Below are positions 1 to 13,541 of a stretch of 64,000 nt of DNA, one piece after another. Source of the stretch: Phellopilus nigrolimitatus (Eukaryota > Basidiomycota > Agaricomycetes > Hymenochaetales > Hymenochaetaceae); the NCBI GenBank assembly GCA_021029095.1, contig JAJOHG010000005.1, positions 372,001 to 436,000 on the forward strand, written 5' to 3'. The notes under the pieces were generated by a model. That model worked only from the letters and a program-made list of their open reading frames with translations. It was not told the origin of the DNA and did not search any database. The translations under genes and the position numbers were made by a program. Positions within the stretch are counted from its first letter, which is position 1. Each line of letters starts with the position of its first letter.

Positions 1-2404
1 TCTGCTCAGTCGACTGCTTCATCGGTATATCTTCGTCACTAGGTTCTGACGAAGGCTGATATGGGGACGGCGATCGGGCACGAATCATTGGGGGCTGGGG
101 TGGGCGCCCCGGTATATGAGGACGTCCGTGTGGCCGCTCTTGGCCTCGGCCTGGGGTCTGCCATTCGAACTGAAGACGCGTTCATGAGTGTGCCACAACA
201 GAACCTGTATTGATTACATACAGCAGAGAAGACTTCCTCTTGGTGCATTTCACCGACATCACGATCAATGCAGTAACACATGTAAAGTGTGTCTGCGCTA
301 ATTAGATGGAAACATGTTAGTTTGCGTGTTAGCAAGAGAAAAGATAGATCCATACGTGTCTTCGACGAGACCGACACAAAACTTCCCGACGAGAGCCGTC
401 ACGCCCCCAGCCAACAACGCTGCCATAGGAGCATATCCCGGCGCTCCCAGCGTGTGCGCTACGAATAGATACGCACTCAACGCAAAGGGGAGTGTAAGTG
501 TCAACGGTGTTATTGTTAAAATAGCCAGCGATGCTAGATGGTGGTTAAAATAAATTCTACAATCGCGAATACAAACGAGCCAGACTTACGATCTATCCCA
601 GTTCGTCGATATTTCACCTTCCCACTTGAGTTCATTACGGCAGCCGTTAAAACGCGAGCCCGTCTTGCACTTGGGAAAAAAGCGTCCCCTGTCAAGCCTG
701 TATACACAAGCGCAAGCGTGCTAAGGGCCCCAGTCATATTTCCCAACATGTTCAAGGGAAGTGTGAGCCAAGGTAAAAGCGGCATGGGAGCTCTTCGCAG
801 AAGTCCAGCGGTGAGTGTTAGGATGCGAACGCCGGTAAGCAAAAGCGCAGACAGCGCAACTGAGCCAAGCGACGTATCAGCAGACCTGTAGAGCGCGGCA
901 TGGATTCGAAAGGTATCGAAAGGAGGTGGTACTGGCGATTCAAGTCTAAAATTCCGCAGGGCGATCAGAGAGATTTACCAGAATTGTCTTTCGAGAAACT
1001 TACGGGCTGAAGTACCACGCACCAATAACAGCTGCACAAGTCGTCCGTAGTATCCCGCGCACAACTCCCCAGCTCCAAAGCCATACAGAAACTGTTCCTA
1101 CGATCGCCCACCCTGCCCAACTTTTGACATGCCATTCCCAAGTACTGCCAGCTGCAGCAGTAGAATATCCGATGAGAAGAAGTCGAAAGGAGAGGGTCAA
1201 GAAGGGGATGGAACCAAGCAGTGCGAGCAATAAAAGCAAAGGAGATAAGGCTAGCAAGAATGGATTGGAAATAAGAAGTGAAGTCGAAAGAGTAAGAATA
1301 GCTGAAGTGGTGTGGAGTTCTTCTTGGAGGTGCATCAAGCGACGAGCTGTGAATATAGCGAGGATGAGAGGAATGAGAGAAAACAAACGAAGCCTTATAT
1401 ATAGTATTAGTACCATCTCAAATTTGTGCTTGAATTTGTGCTCACCCGACCGTTTCCCCCCATGATGGTTCTATCCCCTCTTCCCACATGAAACTCCCAA
1501 CAAATGCCCAGATAGCTGAAATGAATAGAGCAACTGGAATAAACACGGAGGTGGCGAACATCACAGGCTTTACAAATATTCTTAAAAGCATGATATGAAC
1601 GTAGGACACGCTAGCACTCAGGAAAGTTAAGATCGTCAAGAGCGGTATTGTATGCAGCAGAGTCGTATAAGGTAGTACAGTACCTCTAGGCGCAGAACGT
1701 GGAGAAGAGGTCGTGAAGAGGATGATAAACGACCCAATAACGCACGCAGTGACACTTCCGAGCCAAGCCGCTGTCCAGTGATAATCTTTGTGGATGACTC
1801 GTCCGCGGGAGTGCGGCCGAGGATCAGGTAAAGAAAAAACGTCAACCGGTCTGGTTACTCCGTCACGAGGCAGGAGAGACTCGGTGAGCTGGTTTTCTTG
1901 CCAATTCTGAGCTGTCCGAGCAGGTCGTGTGGCGGATATAAGGAGATCGGGAGGGGGAACGCCAGAGTCGGATGAAGAATCGGATGGTGGGCTTGGGGTG
2001 ACACGATAAGACAGGGGGGCTTGATGTGCGAGCCAACCTTGTACAGGTTCGGAGGCCACTGGCTTATTGGCGCTCTCAGACGCAATTAGAGGAAGAGTGT
2101 CCGTGTTGTAATGCGCTGTGCGAGAGAGAGGCGGATCGTCTTCGTCAAGGCGTAAATACGGATCGTCATCGTCGGGGGGAATTTCCGTACGCCGCGATAG
2201 ATAATCGCTGCTTCGTCCTAGATGAGGGTCATCGTCGTCGTCGAGCTCCGCGTCGTCCTGCGCGTGTGGCGTGTCTCCGGCATGCGAACCGTTGTCGGTG
2301 GTAAAGGAGTAGAAGAGAGGCTGCGACGTGGATGCCGCTGATGACGAGGGCTGTTGTTGTCGGGTTAGAAATTGCGACGCATATGTCGCGAACGAAGCAG
2401 TCAT
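1..2404 (-). CDS. Choline-transporter-like (CTL/SLC44, Pns1-type) membrane protein, 3'-partial
   Basis: Multi-pass plasma-membrane protein of the CTL/SLC44 family (yeast Pns1); transport substrate in fungi is not settled. Exons read on the minus strand: 2404-1446, 1393-1004, 945-590, 533-356, 297-222 and 169-1, all with GT-AG introns of about 50-60 nt. The first exon encodes a long acidic, Ser/Pro-rich cytosolic N-terminus (about 215 residues) followed by hydrophobic segments. Family marks are RGILRTTCAAVIGAWYF in exon 2 and DTLYMCYCIDRDVGE in exon 5, the conserved CTL C-terminal block. The reading frame stays open to base 1, so the stop lies outside the window. The start at 2404 is the first ATG of a long open frame, with divergent ATG2 415 bp away. 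The family assignment is from remembered motifs; the specific Pns1 orthology is inference. Confidence 0.82.
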
Positions 2405-2818
2405 CGCCGTCGACGTCGAACGAAGCAGACAGCCTCAAGATAGTCTCGACCTCAAGCAGCGTCGCAATTCGACTAATCAAGCCTTGACGCGCAAGTCACC
2501 AACCATGCCGTGGGAGTAACTTACGTAATATATGTCAATATTACACCTTTTAGCAAGTTGAAGTATACATAGAGGATCACTCGATACTCTTTAGAAAAAT
2601 TGTATACTTTCTATATTAAATGAAGATATCCCCAGTACATGCACTTTCAGGAAAGATTTCAAGAGTATCCCTTTTATGTATTTGAGTCTCTTCGATTGGC
2701 TTAGTAGTTACGTCACATCACGTCACACTGGCTTTCATTGTCGCGTCGCCGCCACTGCTTCCGGATCCGACCAGGTGTCAATGCCACTCTCATTGTCAGG
2801 TCGTCAACGAAGGTGGCG
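2405..2818. promoter_or_regulatory. Divergent promoter region between the CTL gene and ATG2
   Basis: 414 bp without a supported gene between two divergent start codons. It is AT-richer than the flanking exons around 2520-2640. It must contain both promoters; no specific operator was recognised. Confidence 0.45.
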
Positions 2819-5800
2819 ATGAGCTCGTCTTGGTTCCCGTTCACTTTTTCCCTGCCGAATTTATCTCCTCCGTTATCAATACAACGAAGATTCATATCGT
2901 TTATACTTAAACGGTCTCTTGGTCACCTCCTGAAACCTGGACAGCTTGACATTGCGCAGATCGACGCGCAGATTGGGAATGGTTTTGTGGAGGTGAAGGA
3001 TCTCGAACTTGATAGCGTTGTAAGTCATTATCCTCTTCTGAAGCGTCTGTTAACAAGAATGTAGGCCATCAATCGACTATTGGAAGATTTTCCAGTTCAG
3101 TTGCACTCGGGAACGATCGCGACTGTCACCGCACGTATACCATGGCCCAATCCCTTCTCTTCGACAATCGGTTTATCGATGTCTGGGTTGCATGTAGTGC
3201 TCGCCACAGCCGATCATTTGAATAGGCGCGCTGGTAAAGAATACTCGAATGAGCTTGCAGAATCTGTTGCATCCGTCGCAGAAACCTTCATCCACGAAGA
3301 GTTGACCAAGGGAGAAGAAGCTCTTCTACGTGATTCTGTTCAGCTAGAGCCTCCTTCCTCCAGACCAACCGGCAACCACTCTCGTAGTGGGCTGCCTGGC
3401 TCTTTGGATCCATTCATAGACCAAGAGCCCGAAATGAATAGTACAACAGACAACGATCCGGAAGGAGTTTCCATCTTTGCGAGTCTTTTTGAATGCTTAT
3501 TAGCTCGCTTCGACTTCGATGCCTCAGATACAAAGATAACTCTGAATCACTCTAACAATGCAGCGCTCACTCTTAATATTGCACGCGTACGATACTTCAC
3601 AGAAACTTCTATGTCTGGAGATACTACTGGGTCGGATCAAACCGACGTGCCAGTTGGAGAAACGCGATCTGTACATATTCAAGGCGTGAAGTTCGCAATG
3701 CGTGACCTTTCGCCCCCTCTTTTCGCTCCATTTTCTCCGTCACCTGCGGCATGGACGTCTACAAAGTCTACAACGTTTTCAGCAACGGAAAGCAGCGACT
3801 CGGACTTAGATGACGAAACACAGACGATGATGTCTCAATCTCTCGTCTCCCTTCCCCCTCGTCACGAGCAGACTTCCGGGAGACCGCCATCCCCTTCTCT
3901 TTCAACGATATCGTCAGTATCTGCTACTTCGAGTATGTATCAGAGTGCAATCTCTACGTCTAGAATACCATCCCGACCCAGCAGCCCGCCAGAGGGTGCC
4001 AATACACCTACAATGGCACCTGGAATGCCCGAGGAGCAGACGATCTTGTCAATCTCTGATCCAATTGTCATCCGACTCACGACACCTCCGCCTTACGTTC
4101 CGTCAGGGACATCCAGCTCTCCTGATTCTAACCCGACCGACGCTGCTGAGAGCGGGAATAAAAGGCGTGCTGGGGAGAAGATGAAGCTTGATATCTCACT
4201 TGGAGTTATCGCCATCTCTCTTCATGCGCGGAACGTGTCAGGGATTCTTGGTATAGCCAATATTTTTTCATCAGTTTCTGGTACTCCTCAATCCTCACCG
4301 AATCGAGAGCAATATGTACGCGAGTCCGACTTGACTATACTTGATCGCTTGGTGGTTTCGTTGCATGTCAAGGGTGTCGTCGCTCTAATCCTTGGTAGCT
4401 CAGAATATGAATCGACGCAACAGAACGATTCATCTTTGTCGTTGTTCTTCTCAAAACCCCTTGTACCTCCTTTCATTCCATGCGGGTATGCCCGTATTCA
4501 CGTCGGACTCCCTCGAAGCAACGATGTCGAGTCGAACTTCATTGACTCATCCTCACTCGTATCCGCACCCATATTCTCGTCGGTTTTCAGCATCTTCGTC
4601 ATCGCTATCAGCCTCGCAGTCTTCAAACACCGCTTTCACATCGTGTACTATATTGGATATTTCAATTCTCGCTTTCCACTCTGCTGCACCGCCATTGAAC
4701 ACTATAGGCTCGCCTCCTAATCGCAATATCTCTTCGCCCATCCTGATCACGGACACTAATCTGACCACATCGTACTACACAAACCAGCCTAGTTCAATCC
4801 ATCAGGAAATGCATATCTTCAGTCATAATCATCCGAGTAACGATGAAGGCAAGCAGGCAGCTTTGCCTACTTTTGACGTGATCGACTGGACATCCGAGAT
4901 AAATCGGAGCTTCAATTCGAGCCCTCGGGTATGGAGGACGAAGCCACCTCATACGTCTCACTCTCATCATCGAAGGATATCAGGCGGAAGGGGAGTGGGC
5001 TTTGTCTCGAATGTCGGACTTTCAAGCTCTCCTCCGCTCTCTTTTGGTTCCCCCAAATCCCCGACCACGCCCCCTTCACCAGTTAGATCTGCTAAAGGTT
5101 TCCCAGCAGCCAACGCACCAAAGTCTCGAAACGTAGCATTTTCGGTAAAGGCACATTTAGGAGAAAGTAATTCCAAAGATCTGGATATCGTCGTTAATAC
5201 AACACCATTGCACATGTTCATTGGCCTCGAGGCCGCAACCTCAGTGATTAACTTCATGAACGAGGCACTCCTGAGCATCACAGATTTCTCCCCCGATACA
5301 GAGGTGCCGTCACCAGCCTCGGACCATGGCCTCGTTCTATCGAACGACAATGACGAGCATTTTAACACTTCACAGATGAGCGATCGAGAAAGAGAGAGGA
5401 GAAGGCTTGAGAAGCTTGTCCTAGACGATTTGGACTTGGGCATTGACTATCGTCAGTCAGGTGAGACAACGCCTCCAGCTGCACCACTCCGTCCGGATCC
5501 GAAGGTGAGATTACAATGGAGTTATTCGTGTATTCGCACAATACTTAGACTTTCGAATATTAGGTTTATCGACCTACATCTCGATCAAAAATTCGCGTCG
5601 AAATACTCGTTCCTCTTGTACGTGTCGAGATTCGCGTACCGCCACCGCGAAATCGCCAGCCTCGTTCTGGTTCTTTGATATTAGACGTTCATTCTGCACG
5701 CCTCTCATCTTATCCGTTGCACCCCCATGATGGCCATCGCGCGTCCCGATTCAGAGCGCCAATTGATGAAAAGATGGAGTTCGGAGAATGGTTAAGCGAT

Positions 5801-8800
5801 TCGAAGGGAAAGCTAGCAGCTTTTTTCGAAATGCGACGCGTTGTCGTTGCATACGCTGGTCTCGGCAAGTCTCAAGCACAATCTGTGCTTTCTCTTGGAC
5901 CAATCAGTGACTCAGGCGCGGACACTACCCGCGACAGCAATGACCTACCCGCACTTCTTCCATTAGTCATGTTCCGATCTCTTGACCCGTCTCCAAATAC
6001 ACAGACCCAATCAACAGCAGTGCTGGTGAATGTCCCTTCTTTACATGTCGTCGCTGACAAGATTGTCTTGGATGGTTTGCAATTATGGGCAGATGATGTA
6101 AGTCAGTGGTCAGAGAGGATAAATGGTGGGCAGGAGTCGGGGAGTAGTACCCGTGCAGGTGTCAGTAGGAATACCAGCTTGATCGGCAGTCGGTATTTCG
6201 TCAAACGGACAGGGAGTGGGAGTACAGAAAGCGAACTCGCGAGCACGCCCAGTCCCGGAACAGTGAAGAGCGAGTTGGTTGTGAAGGCGATTCTTTCTGA
6301 GGGTATGTGATCTATCTTCGCATCCAGTTGAAGAAAATCAAACGCAGATTTGCGCAGTGTTCATTCGTCTAGTCATACCAATGGATGAAGATGCTGGGTC
6401 AAGCAATAATCGACACCTTGACTTATGCGCCTCTGATTTGGATGCTCTAGTTGAAATCAAGCCTGAAGGAAAGGTGAGCAAGTGCATCCACTTCTGTTTA
6501 ATACGCCGTCTGATAAAACTTTAGGAAGAAACTGTGATCTCCCTAAACATTTTTGACGCCAACATAACAGGAAGTTCTCCAATAGGCTCACACACAGTTG
6601 TGTCTTCTAGTCCATTGAGCGTCGTGAGAATTATTGAACATGGATTATGTATTATTCTCGAACTCACTCACAATTATTTTTCAAAGAAGAGAGGAAAACA
6701 AGCGGTTTTGAAATTTCGGTTTCGGTCTGTATGTTTACCGGGGACCATCGCAAAGGAGTCAAGAGTGCGATTAACTCTGCACGGTCTGAGAATCAATCTG
6801 TGGTCGGAACTGGAATGGATCGGGGACCTGTCGCGCTTTGCGAAAACACCTCCTGGGGTGAGATATTTGTATACACGATGGAGCCTCCGCTAATATGTCC
6901 GTTACAGGCATTTGAGTCTGTAATACCTAGCGAGCGAACGCAGATATCAGTCAACATCCTTGAGTGCGCACTTCGTGTAACTCCACCTTCCCAAACGAGT
7001 GCACTTGTCCTCTCGCTGAGGGATGTTGGCCTTTCAACAGACTTAGTAGGTGATTCGCAAGAGACAGCGCTGAATGCATCAATTACGGCAATGTCTGTGC
7101 TGTTGACAGATGACGTTGAGTCACTGTCAACTGACTCTAATCTGCATCCAGAGTCGGATGCACAATATTGGATGGTCGGTTCTACAAACCTACAAATATG
7201 TTTTGATTTGACCTCTCAGATTTAGGCGTTAGGATATGCATTGCTCGCTAGCATTGAGGATCTCAAAGTACATTTGAAGCAGAACACTAGCACGACACCT
7301 TACGATACCCGTGTATGTGCTTTCCGCGCCGGGATTTCTTGTCCACAATACTGATAGTCATACTGCATGAATTAAAGGTTGGTCTTAATGATATGAATCT
7401 TAGTGTTCATTTGTGTGCAGACAGCATATCAGGAGTTACTGCCTTTATCTCCGATCTGCAAACTTTATTTGCTTCTGAGATAGATGAACAAACGTACGCC
7501 TTTCTATTATCAATGCTTCAATCAACTTGTTGATAACTCTACTAGTCCTACTGTGCCGAAAGTTCCACGCAGACCAACGGATGTGTCAGAGCCACAAAAT
7601 TCGAACCTTTTTCGTAAGTGTATCCATTCTTCTGAGTAAACACCTTACCATTTTCGCCGTTAGACTCGTTAGACGAACAAGCGTTTCTCAAGCAACCCGT
7701 CATTGGTCCTTTGCCAGACATGATCAGTGATGATCTTCCGAGCAATCCTGAGTATCTTGACGCTTCATATGGTGCGGCAGGGGGTTTCCGGCCCCTAGAA
7801 GATGACGACGACAACGAATTCTACCATGAGGAGTCAGACTTGTCGACACCGTCTGCAGGAACTATAGTTGACAGGCATGGCGGAGAAACGATCAAGATGT
7901 TGTACTCGCCTATTGATATCATCGAGAATTACTACGACACACTGACACCAAGTTCCATAGATCTTGCATCAGAGTAAGTCCTCGTCTGTAATTCCCCGAA
8001 AGCCTGATGAGAATCCGTTTCTGTAGACATGGGGACACCTCTGTTAGGGTACGTGCGCAGGATTGCAACGTGCATCTCCTTCTTTATGAGGGTTACGATT
8101 GGGAACGAACGAGAAGGGCTATCCAGGAAGAAGTAAGACGAGTGAAACGGCGGCTTGCGAAAATCAGGCAGCTTCTAGCAAATGGACAAACCTATGATCC
8201 TAGCGTTGACGAAGTTAACTCCGTACTTTTCAACTCCGTGTATGTTGGACTCGATCACGACGTGGAGGAGCTGGAGCCAGATGCCTTGATAGCAGCTATT
8301 GACGAAGAGCTGGATGACAATACCGAGGCTGCCTCTGAGAGCTCCTGGCAATCCTTTAAGCCGGATACGAAGACTAAACCCGACCGACGCAAGACAATGC
8401 CGCGAACAAAAAAGCTTAATCGGTCGAAGGGTCCCAGTATTGAGTTTTCTCTTCGTGGCTTGACTGTGGATTTCGACCAGTACTTGCCCGGTGCTAATCT
8501 CGCCTCACGTCTTCTATTTACCATCGAAGACCTGGAGATACTTGATCATATTAAAACGTCGACCTGGAGTAAATTCTTGACAGAGATGAGGTCCGACACT
8601 CGAGGTAATGTCCGTGAGACTGGTTCAAACATGGTGCGAGTAGAGTTGCAAATGCTTTTACCATACCACGGCCATCTTGACCAAGAAGCCCGGCTCAAGG
8701 TGAGTATGTAATGCGCAGTAAAAAGAATGATTACGAATTTTTTGAAGGCAAAACTTCTGCCTTTGCGGCTACACGTTGACCAGGACGCTCTTGATTTCTT

Positions 8801-9910
8801 GAAGAAGTTCTTTAGCTTTAAAGACGCCGACGCCGCGCCGTCACCCCCTCCAGAGAACGAAATCTTTTTTCGTGAGCTGTCCGACGTATCGTGCATCTCA
8901 CTTGTTTCTCATTGTTTCACAGAACATGTTGAAATCTTCCCCATTGACATCAAGCTCGACTATAAACCCCGTCGAGTTGATTACAGGGCTTTGAAAGAAG
9001 GCAAGACAATTGAATTAATGAACTTCTTCCACTTCGAGGGTGCCGAGATGACCCTTAGGCATCTAACGTTGAAAGGGGTACGCAGTCAAGTGGAATATTG
9101 TACTGCTTATTCTTTATTAAAGTAACTTCCAGATAACTGGCTGGCCAAGGATGTTTGATACGCTGAACGACCTCTGGACACCGGACGTCAAGGCGAATCA
9201 ACTCGTAGATGTTATCTCCGGTGTGTCTCCAATACGGTCTGCGGTAAACGTCGGATCTGGCGTCGCGGATCTTATACTACTACCCATTGCCCAGTATAAG
9301 AAGGACGGGCGGATTATCCGTGGTTTACAGAAAGGGACCACTGCATTTGTGAAGTCGACGGCGATGGAGGCGATCCGACTTGGCGCACGGCTTGCGACGG
9401 GCACGCAGGTGGTCCTGGAGCAGACAGAGACGGTGCTGGGAGGCCAATTCAGTGGTCCGGTCACCGCGGAGGCGCTACAGGTCATGCCGGGCGGGAACGA
9501 CACGATAGAAAGATCATCCGGCGATGAGAACGTGGACCACGAGGACCTGATAAGCAGGTACGCGGAGCAACCCACGAACATCAGAGAGGGCGTGCAGTCA
9601 GCGTACAAGACTTTGTCGCAGAATGTCAAGTCCGCGGGGCAGACTATTCTCGCCGTCCCAATGGAGGTGTATGAGCGATCAGGCGATGAGGTGCGTGCCG
9701 TTTTACCTCAAACATATTGCGTTCATTGAATTATATCGTTTTTTGTCATGCCAGGGACCTGCTCGCGCCGTCATCAGAGCCGTCCCAATAGCAATCTTGA
9801 AGCCGATGATCGGTGCGAGCGAAGCTATCAGTAAGACACTTCTGGGTCTTCACAATACACTGGACCCACAAGCCCAGATGGACACGGAGGCGAAATACAA
9901 ACATCGCTGA
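2819..9910 (+). CDS. ATG2: Autophagy-related protein 2 (ATG2), bridge-like lipid transfer protein
   Basis: ATG2 moves phospholipid from the ER to the growing phagophore with ATG18 and ATG9. Sixteen or seventeen exons give about 2072 codons, normal for fungal ATG2: 2819-3019, 3065-4558, 4620-5504, 5564-6302, 6358-6473, 6525-6857 (possibly split by a 63-nt intron at 6624-6686), 6908-7174, 7226-7312, 7378-7493, 7546-7613, 7664-7973, 8027-8699, 8748-8871, 8923-9077, 9133-9690, 9755-9910. The N-terminus is the chorein domain (GQLDIAQIDAQIGNGFVEV, then INRLLEDFPVQLHSGTI). The C-terminal ATG2_CAD/ATG9-binding region shows FPIDIKLDYKPRRVDYRALK, MNFFHFEGAEMTLRHL and NDLWTPDVKANQL. All inferred junctions keep frame and no disruption was seen. 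The start at 2819 was chosen because MSSSWFPF leads directly into the amphipathic chorein helix; an in-frame ATG at 2738 lies upstream. Confidence 0.95.
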
Positions 9911-10149
9911 GCACATATCCCATATTACTGACCTACCGGTCAATCGACGGACGAAACACGTACATTACTTTTACGCTGAAATCACGTTATGCATTCTACA
10001 TGTTGTAATATTACGCAATACAATGAATAGAGGAAAATGAGTGCAATCGAAAGACAAAATGAACACGCGAGTCGGAAGCAAGCACGTCGTACACGAAGCA
10101 AAAAGAGAGGTTAATATGCACACCGAGCCCCGCAAACAGAGCTCGTCGT

Positions 10150-11029
10150 TCAGTCGACCTCCATGCCCATCGAACGCCCTGCGCTTGGTACCAGCGCGCT
10201 CCGTTTCGTCGACACACGGATCTTCTCCTTGACTTTTACTGGCGTCGCCTCGACCGAGAGCGCCTCCATCGGCTGGACGAGCTTGATCGAGCTCGGCGTC
10301 GCGAGCTTCTTCTTGCGGTGCGCGAGGAGCTTCGCGCGACTCGCAGCCATCCTGCGGCGAAGGAGAAAAAAAAGTCAGTACGGAACAGCAAAAGACATCG
10401 ATACATTTATAATAAGAAAACGCACCTGTTTCTCCAAAACGCATGCTCGCGCTTCTGGCGGATCTCGCCCACGCGCCTCATCGCCTTGATCGTCGTCTGC
10501 ACGAGCTCGCGGTTGTAGCGCACCGGCACGTTCCTCCTCTTCTCGAACTCGAACGTCGAGTCCTAGAAACGGCAAATTAACGACGATGGGTTTAGTCTCG
10601 TGTGCAGCAGGCAATGGGGACGGGCGACGCAACGCACGATGGTCATCTCCTTTCCGTGCGACTTCCGGAACGCCTTCGTCCACCTCACTTTACGCGGGTT
10701 CCGCTTCATCCTGGAGGAAGCTGGTCATTCATAGGTCCCTTGCGAGTGACAGAAGGCATACGAACTTGAAGTTCTTGTGGCATCTTGAGTATGATACATC
10801 ATCGTTAATATCGCAGCGCTCCCAAGGACAGCATGGCCACTCACTTGGACGTGCAGAAACGGAAGACTTTGGAGTCGTTCCGCACGAATGCCGAGCCTGC
10901 ATTCCAGTCAAGCCAAACCTTGGGTCAGAATTCCCGCAGTCCATAAAGCACAAATAGAAGAGACAAGAAAATCGTACCATGGCCGGGATACACGCTCGTC
11001 GAGCAGAAGTAGCATTTCTCAATACGCAT
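10150..11029 (-). CDS. RLP24: Ribosome biogenesis protein RLP24 (60S pre-ribosome factor)
   Basis: RLP24 is a placeholder for ribosomal protein L24 on nuclear pre-60S particles and activates the AAA-ATPase Drg1 for its own release. Exons 11029-10978, 10896-10845, 10783-10766, 10710-10638, 10562-10426 and 10351-10150 make 177 residues. The N-terminus [18 protein letters not shown] plus FRFCTSKCHKNF is the L24e zinc-binding motif (C-x2-C...C-x3-C). [15 protein letters not shown] and [18 protein letters not shown] separate RLP24 from true L24. The C-terminus is basic ([11 protein letters not shown]) and shorter than in yeast. The third exon is only 18 nt, coding for the residues around the second zinc-binding Cys and His. 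Splice sites are consensus and phases agree throughout. Confidence 0.93.
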
Positions 11030-11487
11030 TTTGTCGTCGTCGCAGCCGTATACAACGGACACGGACCCGCGGGATGCCTCACGAAAAATGCATGGAGGCT
11101 ATTTTATGTAATTGTTCTCACGGTTACTCTGCACGTGATGAGAGCGCGTCGCGTACCGAGTATGCTACGCGGCGCCAAGGCCATCTGACCTACCTAAACG
11201 TCATATCAGCCCGGCTGGAGATAACCTTGTGAGGCGTCGATCGCTTTCTGTGGCTTCGTCTGGAGAACTGCAGACCTTGAGATAGTTAGAGAACACATTC
11301 GTGTGCTACTGTATGTTCCATGATACCGATGCGAGAAAGCCAGTGCGACAAAAAGAGCGACTCGGGAGAGACCGGAAGGGAAGGAGGAACCGTAAATAAC
11401 TACGAAATAAAGGTAGGAAAGGACAATAAAATCGATCTATTTCTTCTGCTAGAGTCGCGCCACGCTGCACAGCGAAACGGCCGCAGC
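11030..11487. other. Intergenic region between RLP24 and the ornithine monooxygenase
   Basis: About 460 bp that should contain the RLP24 promoter and the 3' UTR of the monooxygenase, both on the minus strand. Nothing further was recognised; open frames here are not supported by splice or family evidence. Confidence 0.4.
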
Positions 11488-13541
11488 TCAATCGCGTGCG
11501 GCCCACAGATCGTCCACGACCTCGCCGGCGCGCACGCCCAGGACGCTCAGAAGCGTGTCGCTCAGCCCGTGCGTCGCCTCCGCGCAGCCCTGGAGATACA
11601 CCCGGTTCTCGCCCTTCCGCGCGGGCTCGGATGAGGGAGACGAGCGCTCGCAGCGCGGGAGCAGGCGGTACGCGCGGGAAATGCGCACCTGCGTCGGCGC
11701 GGGCACCGCATGCGGAGAAAGGGAGAGGCTCGGCGAGGACGGCGGCGTGCTCGGCGAGCTCATGCTCTCCGTGCTCGAGTGCTCGTGCTCGTCGGCGGCT
11801 AGCAATATCTCCGCGCCGTCCTCGCGCTCGAGTTCGGCCTCGGGCGCGACGGGGTAATGCGCGGGCACGAGCTTCGCGGGGGCGTCCGAGAGCCCGAAGT
11901 CCTTCGCGAGGTTGGAGGCGCGCAGGAGGCGCAGCCACGCGGTGCGCTCGTAGCCGGTGCCGCAGATGACCGCATCGTACGTATCCTCGATGAGCTCGTG
12001 CGTGTGCACGTGCTGGCGCGTGAGTGCGATGCGCTGCGGGCCGTCCGGAGAGGCGGTGGGGACGGTGCTTGCGCCGATGACGTTCTCGTATGCGCGCAGC
12101 GAGACGCGGACGTCGAGGGCGCCGGGAGCGGGGGTGTCGCGCGCTGCGATAGAGTCCGAGAGTTTTTGGTCGTAGATGAGCTCGTACATCTGCCAGTGCA
12201 AACGAGGTTGAGTGTATTTATATTCGAGGCACAAAAAGGCCAGTTACGTACAGCGTCAAGGGTGACGGGGTTGACGACGCTGTAGTTTGTGTTTTTGTAT
12301 TCGGAGAGGATACTTCCCCTCAGGCGGTCAGAGGGGAGGTTGTACCATTCGTCTGTGGCTGAGAAGGAAGAATTGTTTTGATTCGGTCGATTGGACAGAG
12401 TGTCTGGACTAAAAATGGACGTACTCGAGGGGTCGAAGATCTCGTTCACGAACGGGCTGTCGTCGCTCGGCTTGAGCGAGCCCTTGCGCATGATCATGTC
12501 GATCTGGTGGCCGGCGGTGCCGAGCGCCGCGAGGCGGCCGTGCATGTCCAGGAGACACTCCGTCGCGCTCTGCCCGGCGCCGATGAAGGCGATCTTGAGC
12601 GGCGCGCCCCCGCGCGCGAGGAGCGTGAGCAGAGGCCGCACGGCGGTCATGTACGACGCGGTGTGCAGCACGGGGACGCGCAGTGCGCTCTCGGGTGCCC
12701 AGGGCGAGGGCTGGAGCGCCGCCAGCATGCGCGGGAGGCGCGGGGAGCCGCCCGCGGAGAGGATGAGGTGCTCTGCGCGAAGTAATTAATATCACGTCGT
12801 TCTTTTCTCTTTCTAATTATAATAGAAGGAGGGGGAATAGATGAGGGGATTAAGCGCACTGGTCCGCCTGGAGACGAGTTCACCCGTGTGGACGCGCCGG
12901 CTCGTGACGTCGATGAGCTGCCGCGCATCGATGGCGATTTTGCAGATGGCGACGACCTCCTCGGCGTAGGCGACCTGCACGCCCCTGCGCGCGACCTCGC
13001 GGGCGGCCCAGGCGAGGTAGTCGGCGAACTCGCGGCGGGTGGGGACGGTCGAGCCGCGGTTGATGAAGGCGGCGAGGCGGTGCTGGGCGTGGAGGTAGGC
13101 GAGGAAGGTGAAGGGCGAGGACGGGTTGCGGAGGGTGGCCAGGTCCTTGAGGCAGCTGAAGACGGAGGGACGGAGGGACGGACGGATGGACGGGGCGAGC
13201 TCAGCGCTGCTGGGAAATAAGGGAGAAGGCGGGCGGAGGCAGACCTAATCTGCATTCTAGTGCCGGGAAGGAGCATGCCAGGATGCCATTGGAACTCGGG
13301 GTGCTTCTCTACGAAAATGGCACGCTGGATAGGTTTACCCTGTGCGTCGCGAAGAACGGTGGGCGCTTCGTATGAGCGACACATGGATATATTAAAAAAT
13401 CGATGGGGGAAGACGCACCTGGTCTGCGGCGGACTTGTCGACGAGGGCGACGGCGATGGCGAGGTTTGCGGGACCGAAGCCACATCCGAGGACGTCGAAG
13501 GGGACGCTCTGGGGCGACGGGGCAGCGGGCGGCGCGGACAT
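11488..13541 (-). CDS. L-ornithine N5-monooxygenase (siderophore hydroxylase, SidA/Omo1 type)
   Basis: FAD- and NADPH-dependent enzyme that hydroxylates the side-chain amine of L-ornithine, the committed step of hydroxamate siderophore synthesis. Exons 13541-13419, 13339-13245, 13155-12884, 12772-12252 and 12189-11488 give about 570 residues. Visible motifs: FAD-binding [12 protein letters not shown] near residue 20; [19 protein letters not shown] and [17 protein letters not shown], typical of this family; NADPH-binding IGAGQSATE; and [10 protein letters not shown], matching the family's GTGY substrate motif. The C-terminal third has a low-complexity Ser/Pro insert (around 11710-11800). The first intron (13418-13340) is the least certain junction. 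It is divergent from the peptide synthetase, which uses the same pathway. A GATA-motif cluster in the shared promoter suggests iron repression. The region is GC-rich, so antisense frames are long but meaningless. Confidence 0.93.

Noticed and set aside
11496..11969. Long Arg/Pro-rich open frames on the plus strand opposite the monooxygenase (also 12378-12785, 12888-13220)
   Set aside because: They are antisense shadows created by the high GC content of the monooxygenase exons; composition is repetitive Arg/Ala/Pro/Gly and they have no domain.
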